64,000 bases of DNA from Sporomusa ovata DSM 2662 (GCF_000445445.1 NZ_ASXP01000004.1:755293-819292); one strand, 5' to 3'. Shown: positions 27,165-36,393, numbered from the stretch's first letter. Numbers and translations are program-made. Notes: generated by a model from the letters alone, not told the origin.

Positions 27165-27830
27165 CTATTCCGCTAACTTTAATCTTATATTTTCAAGTAT
27201 CTGAATTAAATTGTCATTTAACCGTATTTCAAGATCAGGCAATGTCTTCGCATCAAAAGCAGTTGTCATAATCGGCACCCGTTTCAGTCGAATTTCGCTA
27301 AAAAAATCATCCCGAAAGATGTTATAGTTTACCGTCAGATTACTCTCTGCCGCAAAGTCACTGTAGTCTATTATAACATAAGATCCATTCAATGCTTTAA
27401 TTGGTTTATCCGGAGTGATAAAAAGAGTAAACCCCGCTACCTTCTCTGGCAGTTTTGTCGCATAGGGCCATTCAAGAACCTTCTTGCCGGTAATTTGTGT
27501 ACATACCGAAGCAGGATCAAAAACGGCTAATTGCTGTAACACTTTTTCCATACGCTCTGTCAAAACCTTTTCAAAAGCCGCCAAGTCTGGTGTAAAAAAA
27601 CTTATATCACAGTATTCTGTTAAGCCAATGACTACACGAACCAAAAAATCTTTTGTTGCTTCATCATACAAACCAGTAAAGCTTCGCCGAGCTTGTTGAT
27701 TATTGTAGGTAAAAATACGATATTGCGAACCGCAAGTCATGAGTTCATTAATCAATGTAAACCCAAAAATTTCCGGTGGCATTTTTTTTAAAAACTCCCA
27801 TGCTGTCACTTGTTCAATAATTTTCTTCAT
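27165..27830 (-). CDS. Unknown 221-aa protein paired with CheY-like regulator
   Basis: Not recognised. It is a soluble alpha/beta protein without signal or membrane helices. Notable segments are WEFLKKMPPEIFGFTLINEL at the start and LPDLEIRLNDNLIQILENIR at the end. GGAGG lies 8 nt before the ATG. It is the first gene of a two-gene unit with the receiver protein at 26775-27137, so a role in the same signalling step is inferred from position only. Confidence 0.75.
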   Translation of the reverse strand: MKKIIEQVTAWEFLKKMPPEIFGFTLINELMTCGSQYRIFTYNNQQARRSFTGLYDEATKDFLVRVVIGLTEYCDISFFTPDLAAFEKVLTERMEKVLQQLAVFDPASVCTQITGKKVLEWPYATKLPEKVAGFTLFITPDKPIKALNGSYVIIDYSDFAAESNLTVNYNIFRDDFFSEIRLKRVPIMTTAFDAKTLPDLEIRLNDNLIQILENIRLKLAE

Positions 27831-27975
27831 AGTATATGACCTCCGATTCTTCTATGACTATATTCTTGATTACATCACAAAAACCTGCAGACGAAGTAAC
27901 CAAATAGTAAGTTCAGAATACTATGAAGTAACTTCAATACAAGTCAAAACCTTACAGCAATGGGGAGGGAAAACC

Positions 27976-29052
27976 ATGGTAAAACGTTGGGGAGGATTAG
28001 CGGCAATCCTGCTTATCATCACTTTATTCATTACCGCCTGCAGCCAGGCACCTGCCACGCTGGTAACTCCATTTACGGGACCGGCTTGGGCGCCTGCACT
28101 CAGGGTGCTGCCACAGGAAACGGTAATTAAAGTTGGTATGAAACAAGTTGTTTCTGATGCTGGAATTCTCATTGGTATGGCAAAAGGGTATTACCAGGAT
28201 GTCGGCATTAAAATTGAAGCAGTCCAGTTTAACAGCGGCCAGGAAATGATTAATCAACTAGCCGCAGGTCAGTTAGATGTGGGCGCTACCGTGACGGCCT
28301 CTGGGCTGTTAAATGCAATATCCCGTGACATACCTGTTAAAATCGTTGCCGATAAAGGTATTAACATACCTGGCCAAGGCTACTACCGCTTGGTTATACG
28401 GAAAGATCTTGCCAATAGCATTATAGACTTTACGGACTTGCGCGGCAAAAAAATTGCAGTGGTTGGCACTGCCTCGCTTGACGAAATATGTCTGGCCAGG
28501 GTATTGGCTAAGGGTGGTTTGACAACTAAGGATATTGATATGCAAGTCATCCGGGCATTCCCCGATATGCTTGTTTCACTAGGCAACAAAAGCATTGATG
28601 CCGCCATGGTCATTGAACCTTTTGTAACGCAAGGTATAGCCAAAGACATTGTTGATCCCTGGAAAGATCCGTCTGAATATGATCCTGACGCGCAAATTGC
28701 GCTATTAGTCTACGGCACAAGCATGACTACCCGGCCTGATGTGGCTAACCTCTTTATGACTGCCTATGTAAAAGCGATACGCGACTATAATGACGCCTTC
28801 TTCAAAAATAAGAACAAAGCAGAAGTAATCGAAATGCTGTGTAAGTATTCCGTAATCAAAGACCCTGCTTTATATGAAACAATGTACCCCACCGGATTAA
28901 ACCCTGACGGCTACCTGCGGCTCAGCGGCATTGCTGCCGACTTAGCCTGGTACAAAGAAAACAACTTGCTTAAATCGGAAATTAAACTGGAAGATGCGGT
29001 TGATAACCGCTATGTAGACTTTGCTGTAAAAACCTTGGGGAAATATCAGTGA
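27976..29052 (+). CDS. ABC importer substrate-binding lipoprotein (SsuA/TauA/NrtA type)
   Basis: A 358-aa binding protein with lipoprotein signal LLIITLFITACSQ (Cys about residue 20). It has the typical first-lobe pattern VGMKQVVSDAGILIGMAKGYYQDVGI and LAAGQLDVGATVTASGLLNA of nitrate/sulfonate/taurine/pyrimidine-precursor binders. A longer ORF starts at 27739, but GGGGAGGGA precedes the ATG at 27976 and only this start gives a signal peptide. It is the first gene of a complete three-gene importer. The ligand is unknown. Confidence 0.9.
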   Translation: MVKRWGGLAAILLIITLFITACSQAPATLVTPFTGPAWAPALRVLPQETVIKVGMKQVVSDAGILIGMAKGYYQDVGIKIEAVQFNSGQEMINQLAAGQLDVGATVTASGLLNAISRDIPVKIVADKGINIPGQGYYRLVIRKDLANSIIDFTDLRGKKIAVVGTASLDEICLARVLAKGGLTTKDIDMQVIRAFPDMLVSLGNKSIDAAMVIEPFVTQGIAKDIVDPWKDPSEYDPDAQIALLVYGTSMTTRPDVANLFMTAYVKAIRDYNDAFFKNKNKAEVIEMLCKYSVIKDPALYETMYPTGLNPDGYLRLSGIAADLAWYKENNLLKSEIKLEDAVDNRYVDFAVKTLGKYQ

Positions 29053-29089
29053 ATACCACTGATGTCCCCTATCTGGAGTTGGTAAACCC

Positions 29090-29836
29090 GTGAAAACAGC
29101 CATTTCCATTCTTTCTCCATTGACTCTGTTACTGCTTTGGGAAGCTGCCGCCCATTTAGGTTTTGTTGACACCCGCTTGCTCTCAAGTCCTTCGCTCATT
29201 TTACAGTCATTTTTTCCACTGCTCATTTCCGGCGACCTTATCTATAACACCTGGGTAAGTGTTTTACGAGTTATCTGCGGCTTTCTCGCCGGTTCCATTC
29301 CGGCTATCCTGCTTGGTATGAGTATGGGTCTGTCCCCATTTGTCCGCTCTGCTATTGAACCTATGATCGCAGCTACCTATCCTATTCCCAAACTAGCCCT
29401 TATGCCGCTTATTCTTCTCATATTTGGTCTTGGGGAAACCTCCAAAATATTTACCATTGCTATTGGCGTATTTTATCTTGTAGTAATTAATACGATGGCC
29501 GGAGTTTTAAACATTGACAAAATCTATCTGGAAGTGGCCAAAAATTTTGGTGCCAGTCGCAAAGATTTTTATCTCACTGTCGCCTTACCGGGAGCATTGC
29601 CGATGATTTTTGCCGGCCTAAAGCTAGGCATGGGTATGGCGCTTATCCTGATTGTCGCCGCCGAGATGTCGGCAGCCAAGGCTGGTGTAGGCTGGATGAT
29701 CTGGAGAGCCTATGATATGTTTGATATTGAGCAAATGTTTGCCGCACTAATTACGCTTTCTGTTCTTGGTTATATTTTCGCCCTGGCGCTTGATTTTTTG
29801 GAACGTCTGGTGCTTCCATGGAAACAAACCAGCTAA
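29090..29836 (+). CDS. ABC importer permease (SsuC/TauC type)
   Basis: A 248-aa inner-membrane protein with about six membrane helices and the BPD_transp_1 EAA-like loop (EVAKNFGASRKDFYLTVALPGALPMIFAGLK). It starts at GTG (29090) after GGAG, 37 nt downstream of the binding-protein gene. It forms the channel of the importer with the ATPase at 29850-30650. Confidence 0.92.
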   Translation: MKTAISILSPLTLLLLWEAAAHLGFVDTRLLSSPSLILQSFFPLLISGDLIYNTWVSVLRVICGFLAGSIPAILLGMSMGLSPFVRSAIEPMIAATYPIPKLALMPLILLIFGLGETSKIFTIAIGVFYLVVINTMAGVLNIDKIYLEVAKNFGASRKDFYLTVALPGALPMIFAGLKLGMGMALILIVAAEMSAAKAGVGWMIWRAYDMFDIEQMFAALITLSVLGYIFALALDFLERLVLPWKQTS

Positions 29837-29849
29837 GGGAGGTGCGGTT

Positions 29850-30650
29850 ATGCCTTACGACAGTACCAGTATTGTTTTACGTCATATTGGCAAAGTATTT
29901 GCTAATGCCCGTGGTCAGGTTACCGCTCTGACTGACATCAATATTTCTATTGGTGATGGCGAGTTTTTTTCTATTGTCGGTCCCAGCGGCTGCGGCAAGA
30001 CTACCCTGCTGCGCATTCTCGCCGGCCTGGATACAGCCACAAACGGTACTGTGACAATCAAAGTTACAACTGATGATCGTCCGATAAACTCTATGGTATT
30101 TCAGGAACAGTCAATCTTTCCCTGGCTAACTGTTATTGATAATGTTGCCTATGGCCTAAAATTACGGGGTATTTCAAAAAAAGAACGTTATCAAATTGCC
30201 GAAAAATATATTCGCATGATCGGCCTGACCAAGTTTGCCAAGGCCTATCCGCATCAGCTTTCCGGCGGTATGAAACAACGGGTAAGTGTCGCCCGGGCCT
30301 TTGCTAATGATCCCGAAATTTTACTGATGGATGAGCCCTTCGGTGCCCTTGATGAACAAAACAGAATCCTGTTGCAGCAGGAATTGCTGCGAATTTGGGA
30401 TGTAAGTAAGAAAACCACGATTTTCATCACCCACAGCATCGATGAAGCCCTCTGCCTTAGTGACCGTATTTTAATTATGACTGCCCATCCTGGCACCGTA
30501 AAATCAATTGTAAAGGTAGACCTGCCCCGCCCCCGCGATATTGCCTCTATCAGAACTACAATGAGGTATAATGAGTTATTCCAATCGATTTGGCTGACAC
30601 TGCGGGAAGAGGTGTTGAAAGTTAAAGACAGGGAATGCGCTGAGAACTAA
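29850..30650 (+). CDS. ABC importer ATP-binding protein (SsuB/TauB type)
   Basis: A 266-aa ATPase: Walker A GPSGCGKTTLLR, Q-loop in MVFQEQSIFPW, signature LSGGMKQRVSVARA, Walker B ILLMDEPFGALDE, and H-loop THSIDEAL. An upstream in-frame start inside the permease is rejected because AAGGGAGG lies properly before the ATG at 29850. It completes the importer operon, which ends at the terminator at 30659. Confidence 0.94.
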   Translation: MPYDSTSIVLRHIGKVFANARGQVTALTDINISIGDGEFFSIVGPSGCGKTTLLRILAGLDTATNGTVTIKVTTDDRPINSMVFQEQSIFPWLTVIDNVAYGLKLRGISKKERYQIAEKYIRMIGLTKFAKAYPHQLSGGMKQRVSVARAFANDPEILLMDEPFGALDEQNRILLQQELLRIWDVSKKTTIFITHSIDEALCLSDRILIMTAHPGTVKSIVKVDLPRPRDIASIRTTMRYNELFQSIWLTLREEVLKVKDRECAEN

Positions 30651-30658
30651 TGCAAAGA

Positions 30659-30690
30659 AAACACTGAGAATAATTTCTCAGTGTTTTTTT
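30659..30690. terminator. Terminator shared by importer operon and tRNA-Trp
   Basis: A 12-bp perfect stem (AAACACTGAGAA) with a 4-nt loop and a T7 run on the plus strand. The minus strand also reads into Ts, so it can also end the tRNA-Trp transcript whose CCA begins 2 nt away. Confidence 0.88.
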
Positions 30691-30691
30691 G

Positions 30692-30767
30692 TGGCAGGGG
30701 CAGAAGGACTTGAACCCTCAACCAATGGTTTTGGAGACCACTACTCTACCAATTGAGCTATACCCCT
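30692..30767 (-). tRNA. tRNA-Trp (anticodon CCA)
   Basis: 76 nt with encoded 3' CCA, acceptor AGGGGTA/TGCCCCT, anticodon loop GTCTCCAAAA and T-loop GTTCAAGTC. It is a lone tRNA gene transcribed against the importer operon. Confidence 0.96.
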
Positions 30768-31385
30768 AAAACGTAAAATATGCTGTAGTTATATTACTGA
30801 CAGTGAAAAGTTTTCAAAAAAAGTAACCCTTTCAAGCGATTGTATGATATTCTTAAGTTTCCAGCTCCAGAAGAAAATCCAATCGCGAAAGAGTTACTAT
30901 AGTTAGCCTACCATATTTCTGCTCGATTGACCATACCCATGTTGAATTTTATTGATTCCGTACGAAAAAGAGAAACAGAATAGTTTGCTGACAGTCAAAG
31001 CCATAGAAGGCTATGTGTAGCCAGTAGTCGAATATAACATAAATAAATAAATATAAACAAATATAAACAAATTACATTAAACTATGATATATAATATATA
31101 AACCAATTTAATTAAACTTAAATGAACAAGTACTCTTGACAAAATAACATATAAAATTATAAAATGTAGCTATATAGAAAAAAATACCATTTCATGTAAA
31201 ATATAGTATTCTGCAATTAAGCTACAAAGATAATCGTTAAGGATACAAAGAATGTCAAAAAAGATACGGAAGTATAAAGAGTAAGGGTTATTGCAGCGGC
31301 GAAAACTTTCCAAAGGGATTGAAAAAAGTTGAGCAATCTAGTCTGGTCCGTTTAGAGCTAACTCAATATAATCGAGGCGAGAGAA
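30768..31385. other. AT-rich intergenic region before the secretin-domain gene
   Basis: This 618-bp stretch holds no convincing gene. It contains a tandem 10-bp repeat ATATAAACAA (31051-31070), a sigma-A promoter (31136-31165) and a leader of about 215 nt. The leader includes a possible 10-codon ORF at 31252-31284 (MSKKIRKYKE, preceded by AAGGA) and ends with GAGGCGAGAG as ribosome-binding site. Confidence 0.6.
31136..31165 (+). promoter_or_regulatory. Promoter upstream of secretin-domain gene
   Basis: TTGACA (31136-31141), an 18-nt spacer, TAAAAT (31160-31165), then GTA. It closely resembles the promoter at 40253-40282 in hexamers, spacer length and in the spacer words AACATATA and the downstream GTA. 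Confidence 0.7.
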
Positions 31386-32546
31386 ATGTTTTTACGACAT
31401 TGTCGAGGACGCACGTTATGCGTATTTATTTTAGGCCTGTTGATTTCAGCCATGTCGATTGCCGCTTTGGCTGCTCTGACGAATGATGGAACGCCCGTGG
31501 ACGCTGTGAAGGCACCGCCGGCAAGTGCAGCTAATCAAACGTCTAATCCATCAGAACCTTCTCACGCACCGACGTCTCCCACGGAGCCACTACCGGATCA
31601 GGCTGTTACGACTGAGCCAGCTACTGCTCTGCCGACCGAGCCAGCTACCGCTCTGCCGACCGAGCCAGCTACCGCTCTACCAACTGCTGGCATGTCACCG
31701 ATGGTCTTTAAGTTGGAATATGTAAAAGCGGATCAGCTAAAACCTGCGCTCACCACTTTATTTCCCGATAACCAGATTAGGGCAGAAATTATCAATAACA
31801 TGCTGGTAATCTCAGGCAGTGATGAAGACTGCGCTAAGGTTAAAGCTATGATGGCCAAGCTTGACACCCCACCAAAACAAGTCATATTTGAAACCGAAGC
31901 GATCGAAGTATCCCGCGATGAGGTCCGGAACATTGGCATCGACTGGGGAACTGTTACCGCCCTGCCGAGTGTGCCGGCTACCGACGGCAGCGCATACAAC
32001 ATCAGCCTCAATATTCACAATTACCCGGAATACGTTGTTAAGGTCGCGGGCACGATTCACCATCTAATAGAAAATAAAAAAGGCCGGTTATTAGCCAGCC
32101 CGCGCATTGCCGTCCTGGATGGACAAACCGCCCAAATCCTCATCGGGGACAAGCTGGCGGTGGAAAGCACGCAAATTTCCAATGGCACTACAATCACCTC
32201 AGTAACCTACGTGGAAGTTGGTATCAAATTGGAAGTAACGCCCACTATCCATGATGACGGTACAATAACGACCCATATCAAACCGGAGGTCAGCAACAAA
32301 ACAGATACCACAACAGCTGGAAACCCGAATATTCGAACCCGTCAGGCCGAAACAACGCTGCGGGTAAAAAACGGGGAGACAATTGTTTTGGGCGGCATGA
32401 TCCAGAAGCAGCAAACCAAGGATATGATTAAATTCCCGTTATTAGGTGATCTGCCGGTAATCGGTCAATTCTTTCGCTCTGCAAATAAGGAGGAAACCGA
32501 GAGCGAACTGATTATTCTGCTTACTCCGAAATTAATAGACATATGA
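31386..32546 (+). CDS. Secretin-domain secreted/outer-membrane protein
   Basis: A 386-aa protein with a signal peptide (residues 1-30), a Pro/Thr/Ala-rich linker with three TEPATALP repeats (about 75-100), a secretin N-terminal ring domain (FKLEYVKADQLKPALTTLFP to about residue 165) and the secretin core. The core includes GRLLASPRIAVLDGQTAQILIG and the end motif PLLGDLPVIGQFFRS. It is shorter than GspD/PilQ secretins and lacks most N-domains. No type II or IV pilus genes are nearby, so its role as an export channel is unproven. Confidence 0.85.
   Translation: MFLRHCRGRTLCVFILGLLISAMSIAALAALTNDGTPVDAVKAPPASAANQTSNPSEPSHAPTSPTEPLPDQAVTTEPATALPTEPATALPTEPATALPTAGMSPMVFKLEYVKADQLKPALTTLFPDNQIRAEIINNMLVISGSDEDCAKVKAMMAKLDTPPKQVIFETEAIEVSRDEVRNIGIDWGTVTALPSVPATDGSAYNISLNIHNYPEYVVKVAGTIHHLIENKKGRLLASPRIAVLDGQTAQILIGDKLAVESTQISNGTTITSVTYVEVGIKLEVTPTIHDDGTITTHIKPEVSNKTDTTTAGNPNIRTRQAETTLRVKNGETIVLGGMIQKQQTKDMIKFPLLGDLPVIGQFFRSANKEETESELIILLTPKLIDI
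31611..31682 (+). repeat. Three tandem 24-bp repeats coding TEPATALP
   Basis: Three in-frame 24-bp units (31611-31634, 31635-31658, 31659-31682) with few differences, inside the linker of the secretin-domain protein. This is a likely length-variable site. Confidence 0.9.
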
Positions 32547-32561
32547 GGTAGGTGAAAAGCC

Positions 32562-33374
32562 ATGAAGCATATCTTACTTACCGTATTATTCCTGCTCGGA
32601 CTATTGGTTGACCCGGTTCAGGCCGGCACTGTAAGTGATGCGAATATGATTGCGTGGTGGGCGCCGGCTATTTTTCAGCAGGATGACACCCGCAACCCCC
32701 TGGCGCGGGAAAATGTTTTTACAGTCGTAAACTATGACCGTGACTGGCGGGGAAATAACAATTGGGAGAACCTATCGTACTATCCACCAACCCCGGCCGT
32801 ATACTATTCACTGGCGGAAAGTGACACACACTATTTTATCGGGTATTATCTGTATTATCCCCGGCGAACCGGCAGGAACAAGCATGAACATGACATGGTC
32901 GGAGCGCTGACTGTGGTAAAGAAAGGTTCTGAGAAATTCGGACATTTGGAATTACTATTAGTTTTCAGTGATAATAATTGGTTAACAGTCAAGGGTTCTC
33001 AGGTGTGGTGTAAAAATGGACATCCCATCCTGAAAGTTAGTGATGGCAATCATGAAATATCAAACGAGCGGGCGCCAGGTCCGGGCGGGGCTTATCCCCG
33101 GTCCCCGGCAGACAGTCAGGCGGCGGGTCAGTGTGGCTACAAGTTGGTTGATTTGCAGGAATTATGGCAGCATCGCAATGATATTGGCCCAAACCGTACA
33201 TTTAACCGCTGGGGCTACTTTGACGGCGATTCTTATCTCAATGTAGCCGCGCCTTGGGCGTGGGAATATCGCCGGATCAACTGGCTGGCAAACCCGGCTG
33301 AAATACTGCAGCGTATTAAGGGAAGAGCGAAGCAACCCGTGAAGTACCTAAGTAATCCGTATGCGAGTACTTAG
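32562..33374 (+). CDS. Secreted protein of unknown function with HEHD motif
   Basis: A 270-aa protein with a clear Sec signal peptide (cleavage after VQA, residue 21) and an aromatic-rich body. A central segment YFIGYYLYYPRRTG followed by KHEHDMVGALTVV recalls the overall layout of NPP1/Vps62-type proteins, whose motif is GHRHDWE, but the final Glu is missing, so this is only a resemblance. It has two or more cysteines (CKNG, GQCGYK). It starts 15 nt after the secretin-domain gene with GAGGTAGGTG upstream, so it is likely co-transcribed. Confidence 0.75.
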   Translation: MKHILLTVLFLLGLLVDPVQAGTVSDANMIAWWAPAIFQQDDTRNPLARENVFTVVNYDRDWRGNNNWENLSYYPPTPAVYYSLAESDTHYFIGYYLYYPRRTGRNKHEHDMVGALTVVKKGSEKFGHLELLLVFSDNNWLTVKGSQVWCKNGHPILKVSDGNHEISNERAPGPGGAYPRSPADSQAAGQCGYKLVDLQELWQHRNDIGPNRTFNRWGYFDGDSYLNVAAPWAWEYRRINWLANPAEILQRIKGRAKQPVKYLSNPYAST

Positions 33375-33412
33375 GACGAGAAAGGTATCAGTGAAGAATA
33401 AGGAAAGGTGAT

Positions 33413-34114
33413 ATGATGAGAAGAGATTACTCTATAATTTGGGGATTACTAGTATTTTGCATTGTGGGCTTTTACAGCCTCAGTCTGTTCATCGCCGATC
33501 ACAGTATTGATGGATTTGATAGGTTGGCTGCGACCTGGGTGCAAAGCGTCCAGTCAGATAGGTTGAACCAATTAGCTGCTGTATTAGCTAGTGCGGGTGC
33601 GCCGAGAACAGGGGTGAAACTGGCGGCTGGCCTGGCAATATCGGGAATAGGTATGGTATTTTGCTTACGGCGACAGCAGTTTAGAACCTTGGCGCCGCAG
33701 TTTATTATCATCGCGGTTGTAAACATTGCGTCATTTTACAGTAATTTTTGGCTTAAACATTTCTTTCACCGGCTGCGACCAACAGATCACATTCTGTCCT
33801 ACAGTTTTCCCAGTGGTCACGCCATGGCTTCTTTTGCTTTCTATGTGACGGCTGCCTATTTGTTATGGGGAAACATACCCTCCAAAGCCGGTCGTGTGAT
33901 TATGGCGGTGGCTTGCAGCCTGCTGACACTGCTGATTGGGCTTAGCCGGATTTATTTAAACGATCACTATGCCAGCGACATACTTGGCGGTTATTTTGTC
34001 GCCGGCGGCATTCTCCTGGTAACAGTTCTACTATTCCGTTGGCGGAAGTGGCATTTGCCCCATAGTCAACAACGTATTACTGAGGAAACGCAAAAAAGCG
34101 CAACCCCCACCTAA
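33413..34114 (+). CDS. PAP2-family membrane phosphatase
   Basis: A 233-aa inner-membrane protein with about six helices and the three phosphatase motifs KHFFHRLRP, PSGHAMAS and SRIYLNDHYASDILGG. Relatives dephosphorylate undecaprenyl pyrophosphate, phosphatidate or phosphatidylglycerol phosphate; the substrate is not predictable. Two ATGs (33413 and 33416) are possible after AGGAAAGG. It is the last gene of the plus-strand trio and is followed by a strong terminator. Confidence 0.92.
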   Translation: MMRRDYSIIWGLLVFCIVGFYSLSLFIADHSIDGFDRLAATWVQSVQSDRLNQLAAVLASAGAPRTGVKLAAGLAISGIGMVFCLRRQQFRTLAPQFIIIAVVNIASFYSNFWLKHFFHRLRPTDHILSYSFPSGHAMASFAFYVTAAYLLWGNIPSKAGRVIMAVACSLLTLLIGLSRIYLNDHYASDILGGYFVAGGILLVTVLLFRWRKWHLPHSQQRITEETQKSATPT

Positions 34115-34164
34115 GAGCCGATAGTACTTAATTCAGGCGAGTACCCGTAGCATCTCCACGATAT

Positions 34165-34206
34165 AACCCCCTTTACAAAAGGTGTATACCTTTTATAAAG
34201 GGGGTT
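34165..34206. terminator. Bidirectional terminator between PAP2 gene and type I secretion operon
   Basis: An 18-bp stem with one mismatch (AACCCCCTTTA-AAAAGG and complement) around TGTATA, located between convergent genes. Confidence 0.88.
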
Positions 34207-34242
34207 TATGTTTATGCCAGGCAAATTAAGACGCCAGGCAAC

Positions 34243-36390
34243 TTATCTCTCCTGTTGCCGGTGCAGATTATAATACATGCCTTTCCGGCTTAGCAATTCC
34301 TCGTGGCTGCCCTGCTCCACAATTTTACCTTGTTCCATAACAACAATACTATCACAACGCCGCACAGTGGAGAGACGATGGGCGATCATGATCATCGTCC
34401 GCCCTGCTGCGATCTGATCCAAATTATCCATGATAATACGCTCAGATTCATAGTCAAGCGCGCTTGTGGCTTCATCAAATATCAGCACTCTGGGATTGGT
34501 TAATAGCGCCCGGGCAATAGCAACGCGCTGCCGCTGTCCGCCAGATAGTGCCGAGCCACGCTCGCCAACAGGTGAATGATAGCCGTTGGCTAACTCTGCC
34601 GCAAATTCCTGAACACCGGCGATGTTTGCCGCCTTTTCAACCTCTTCCAGTGAGGATTCCGGTCTGGCAACGGCAATATTATCACGGATACTACCGTTAA
34701 ATAAATAATTTTCCTGTAATACCACTCCAATTTGCCGTCTAAGCCAAGCGGGTTCTACCTGAACGAGATCTACACCGTCAATCAGTACACGACCTGATTC
34801 CGGCACATAGAGGCGCTGCAACAGTTTCGTCAGTGTGCTTTTACCTGAACCCGAACGCCCGACAATGCCTACCCGGGAGCCAGGTTTGATAGCAAGATTG
34901 ATCTGGTGTAATACCTCATTGGTATCGTTCCGGTAGCGAAAAGTAACGCGATCCAGTACAATACCGCCCCGGATAGACGGCAGGGTAGTACGATTCGGAT
35001 TAAAGGCCGGTTCAACGGTTTCGTTAAGTATATCGCCCAACCGGTCAACAGAGACCATGGTTTGTTGGAAATACTGCCACATGTTAACCAAACGCAGTAC
35101 CGGCGCAATTACTTGTCCGGACAGCATTTGAAAGGCAATGAGTTCACCAACACTCATCCTGGCATCCATTACAGCATGCGCGCCAAACCACAGAATGCTG
35201 AGATTGAAAAGCTGCTGAATCAACCCGCCAATATTGACGGCAACGTTAGCAACGTTAGCCGTATTAAGGGCGGTTTTAGCATAGCGTGCCAGCAATTGTT
35301 CCCACTTTTGAATAAACTGAGACTCGACCGCCAGCGACTTGACAGTCTGAATGCCGGTGATAGCTTCAATTAAAAATGCTTGTTTTTCCGTACCGGCAAC
35401 GAAACGCTCATTCAGGCATTTCTTGAACACCGGCGTGGAAACAAGGTTGAGGACAACATAGATAGGCAAAGCAATCAGCGCTATCAAACTCAGAGAACTG
35501 CTATAAGTAAACATGACAATAATATATACGATGGCAAATATTGTATCAAGTACGACAGTAAGTGCTGATCCAGTAATGAACTTGCGCACATTATCAAGCT
35601 CCTGCACTCGCGCTACTACGTCGCCAACCTGCCAGGTCTCAAAATACTTGACCGGCAGTGCCATAATATGGCGAAACAGTTTGGTGCTGAGCATTACATC
35701 AATCCGATTCGTGGTATGGGTGAATAAATAGCTGCGCAAGGCTGTAATCCAGGCTTGAAAAAGGGAAATAGCCACCATGCCAAATACGAGAATATCCAGC
35801 GTATTAAGACTACGGTGTACCAACACCTTGTCAATAATAACCTGCGTAAACATGGGAGTGACCAAACCAAATAATTGCAAGATAAAGGAGACAACTAGCA
35901 CTTCACAAAAAAAACGCTTGTACTGCATTACTACCGGAATAAACCATGCCAGGCTAAATTTGCGTTCTGCCATTTGTTTGAGATGGAAGCGGCACGTAAT
36001 CAGTACCAGTTCCCCGCTCCAGATACTAAGCAAGTTTGTCATAGAAATAGTAAACGGTTTAGTTTTATACGGATCAATAATCAGAGATTTTGTGCCATCT
36101 GTCCGCACCAATACGATATAATTGTTATTCTTTAAAATCATAATCGCCGGCAGCGGCAATTTGGGGAATTTCTCCGGCTCAGGCTGTACCAGCCGGGATT
36201 TTAAGCCCAACTCTTTCGCCGCTCGTATGAGAGTTGTTGTATCCATGCCCGAGCTGCTCATGACATAAGCGCGCCGCATTTGCCCTTCGTCAGCAGGGAT
36301 GCCGAGAATTTTAGCTACAATAACAAGACAGCTAAGCGCCGTATCCAATTTACGGACAGCTTGAGGTGGATTATTTCGCTGTGCATTCAT
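34243..36390 (-). CDS. Type I secretion ABC transporter, HlyB/RtxB type (second copy)
   Basis: A 715-aa exporter. The N-terminal 130 residues form a C39-like domain: the catalytic Cys is absent (LDTALSCLVIVAKILG) and the His region reads NYIVLVRTD, so it should bind but not cleave cargo, as in RTX exporters. Next come six membrane helices (about 155-440), then the ATPase: Walker A GRSGSGKST, signature LSGGQRQRVAIARA, Walker B VLIFDEATSALD. It is strongly similar to the transporter at 37755-39908 and lies 3 nt downstream of the HlyD gene. The probable cargo is the RTX proteins at 42.2-44.6 kb. Confidence 0.92.
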   Translation of the reverse strand: MNAQRNNPPQAVRKLDTALSCLVIVAKILGIPADEGQMRRAYVMSSSGMDTTTLIRAAKELGLKSRLVQPEPEKFPKLPLPAIMILKNNNYIVLVRTDGTKSLIIDPYKTKPFTISMTNLLSIWSGELVLITCRFHLKQMAERKFSLAWFIPVVMQYKRFFCEVLVVSFILQLFGLVTPMFTQVIIDKVLVHRSLNTLDILVFGMVAISLFQAWITALRSYLFTHTTNRIDVMLSTKLFRHIMALPVKYFETWQVGDVVARVQELDNVRKFITGSALTVVLDTIFAIVYIIVMFTYSSSLSLIALIALPIYVVLNLVSTPVFKKCLNERFVAGTEKQAFLIEAITGIQTVKSLAVESQFIQKWEQLLARYAKTALNTANVANVAVNIGGLIQQLFNLSILWFGAHAVMDARMSVGELIAFQMLSGQVIAPVLRLVNMWQYFQQTMVSVDRLGDILNETVEPAFNPNRTTLPSIRGGIVLDRVTFRYRNDTNEVLHQINLAIKPGSRVGIVGRSGSGKSTLTKLLQRLYVPESGRVLIDGVDLVQVEPAWLRRQIGVVLQENYLFNGSIRDNIAVARPESSLEEVEKAANIAGVQEFAAELANGYHSPVGERGSALSGGQRQRVAIARALLTNPRVLIFDEATSALDYESERIIMDNLDQIAAGRTMIMIAHRLSTVRRCDSIVVMEQGKIVEQGSHEELLSRKGMYYNLHRQQER

Positions 36391-36393
36391 GTT

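Noticed and set aside
27739..27975. A 79-residue N-terminal extension of the importer binding protein
   Set aside because: It overlaps the divergent upstream gene and would bury the lipoprotein signal; the ATG at 27976 has a good ribosome-binding site.
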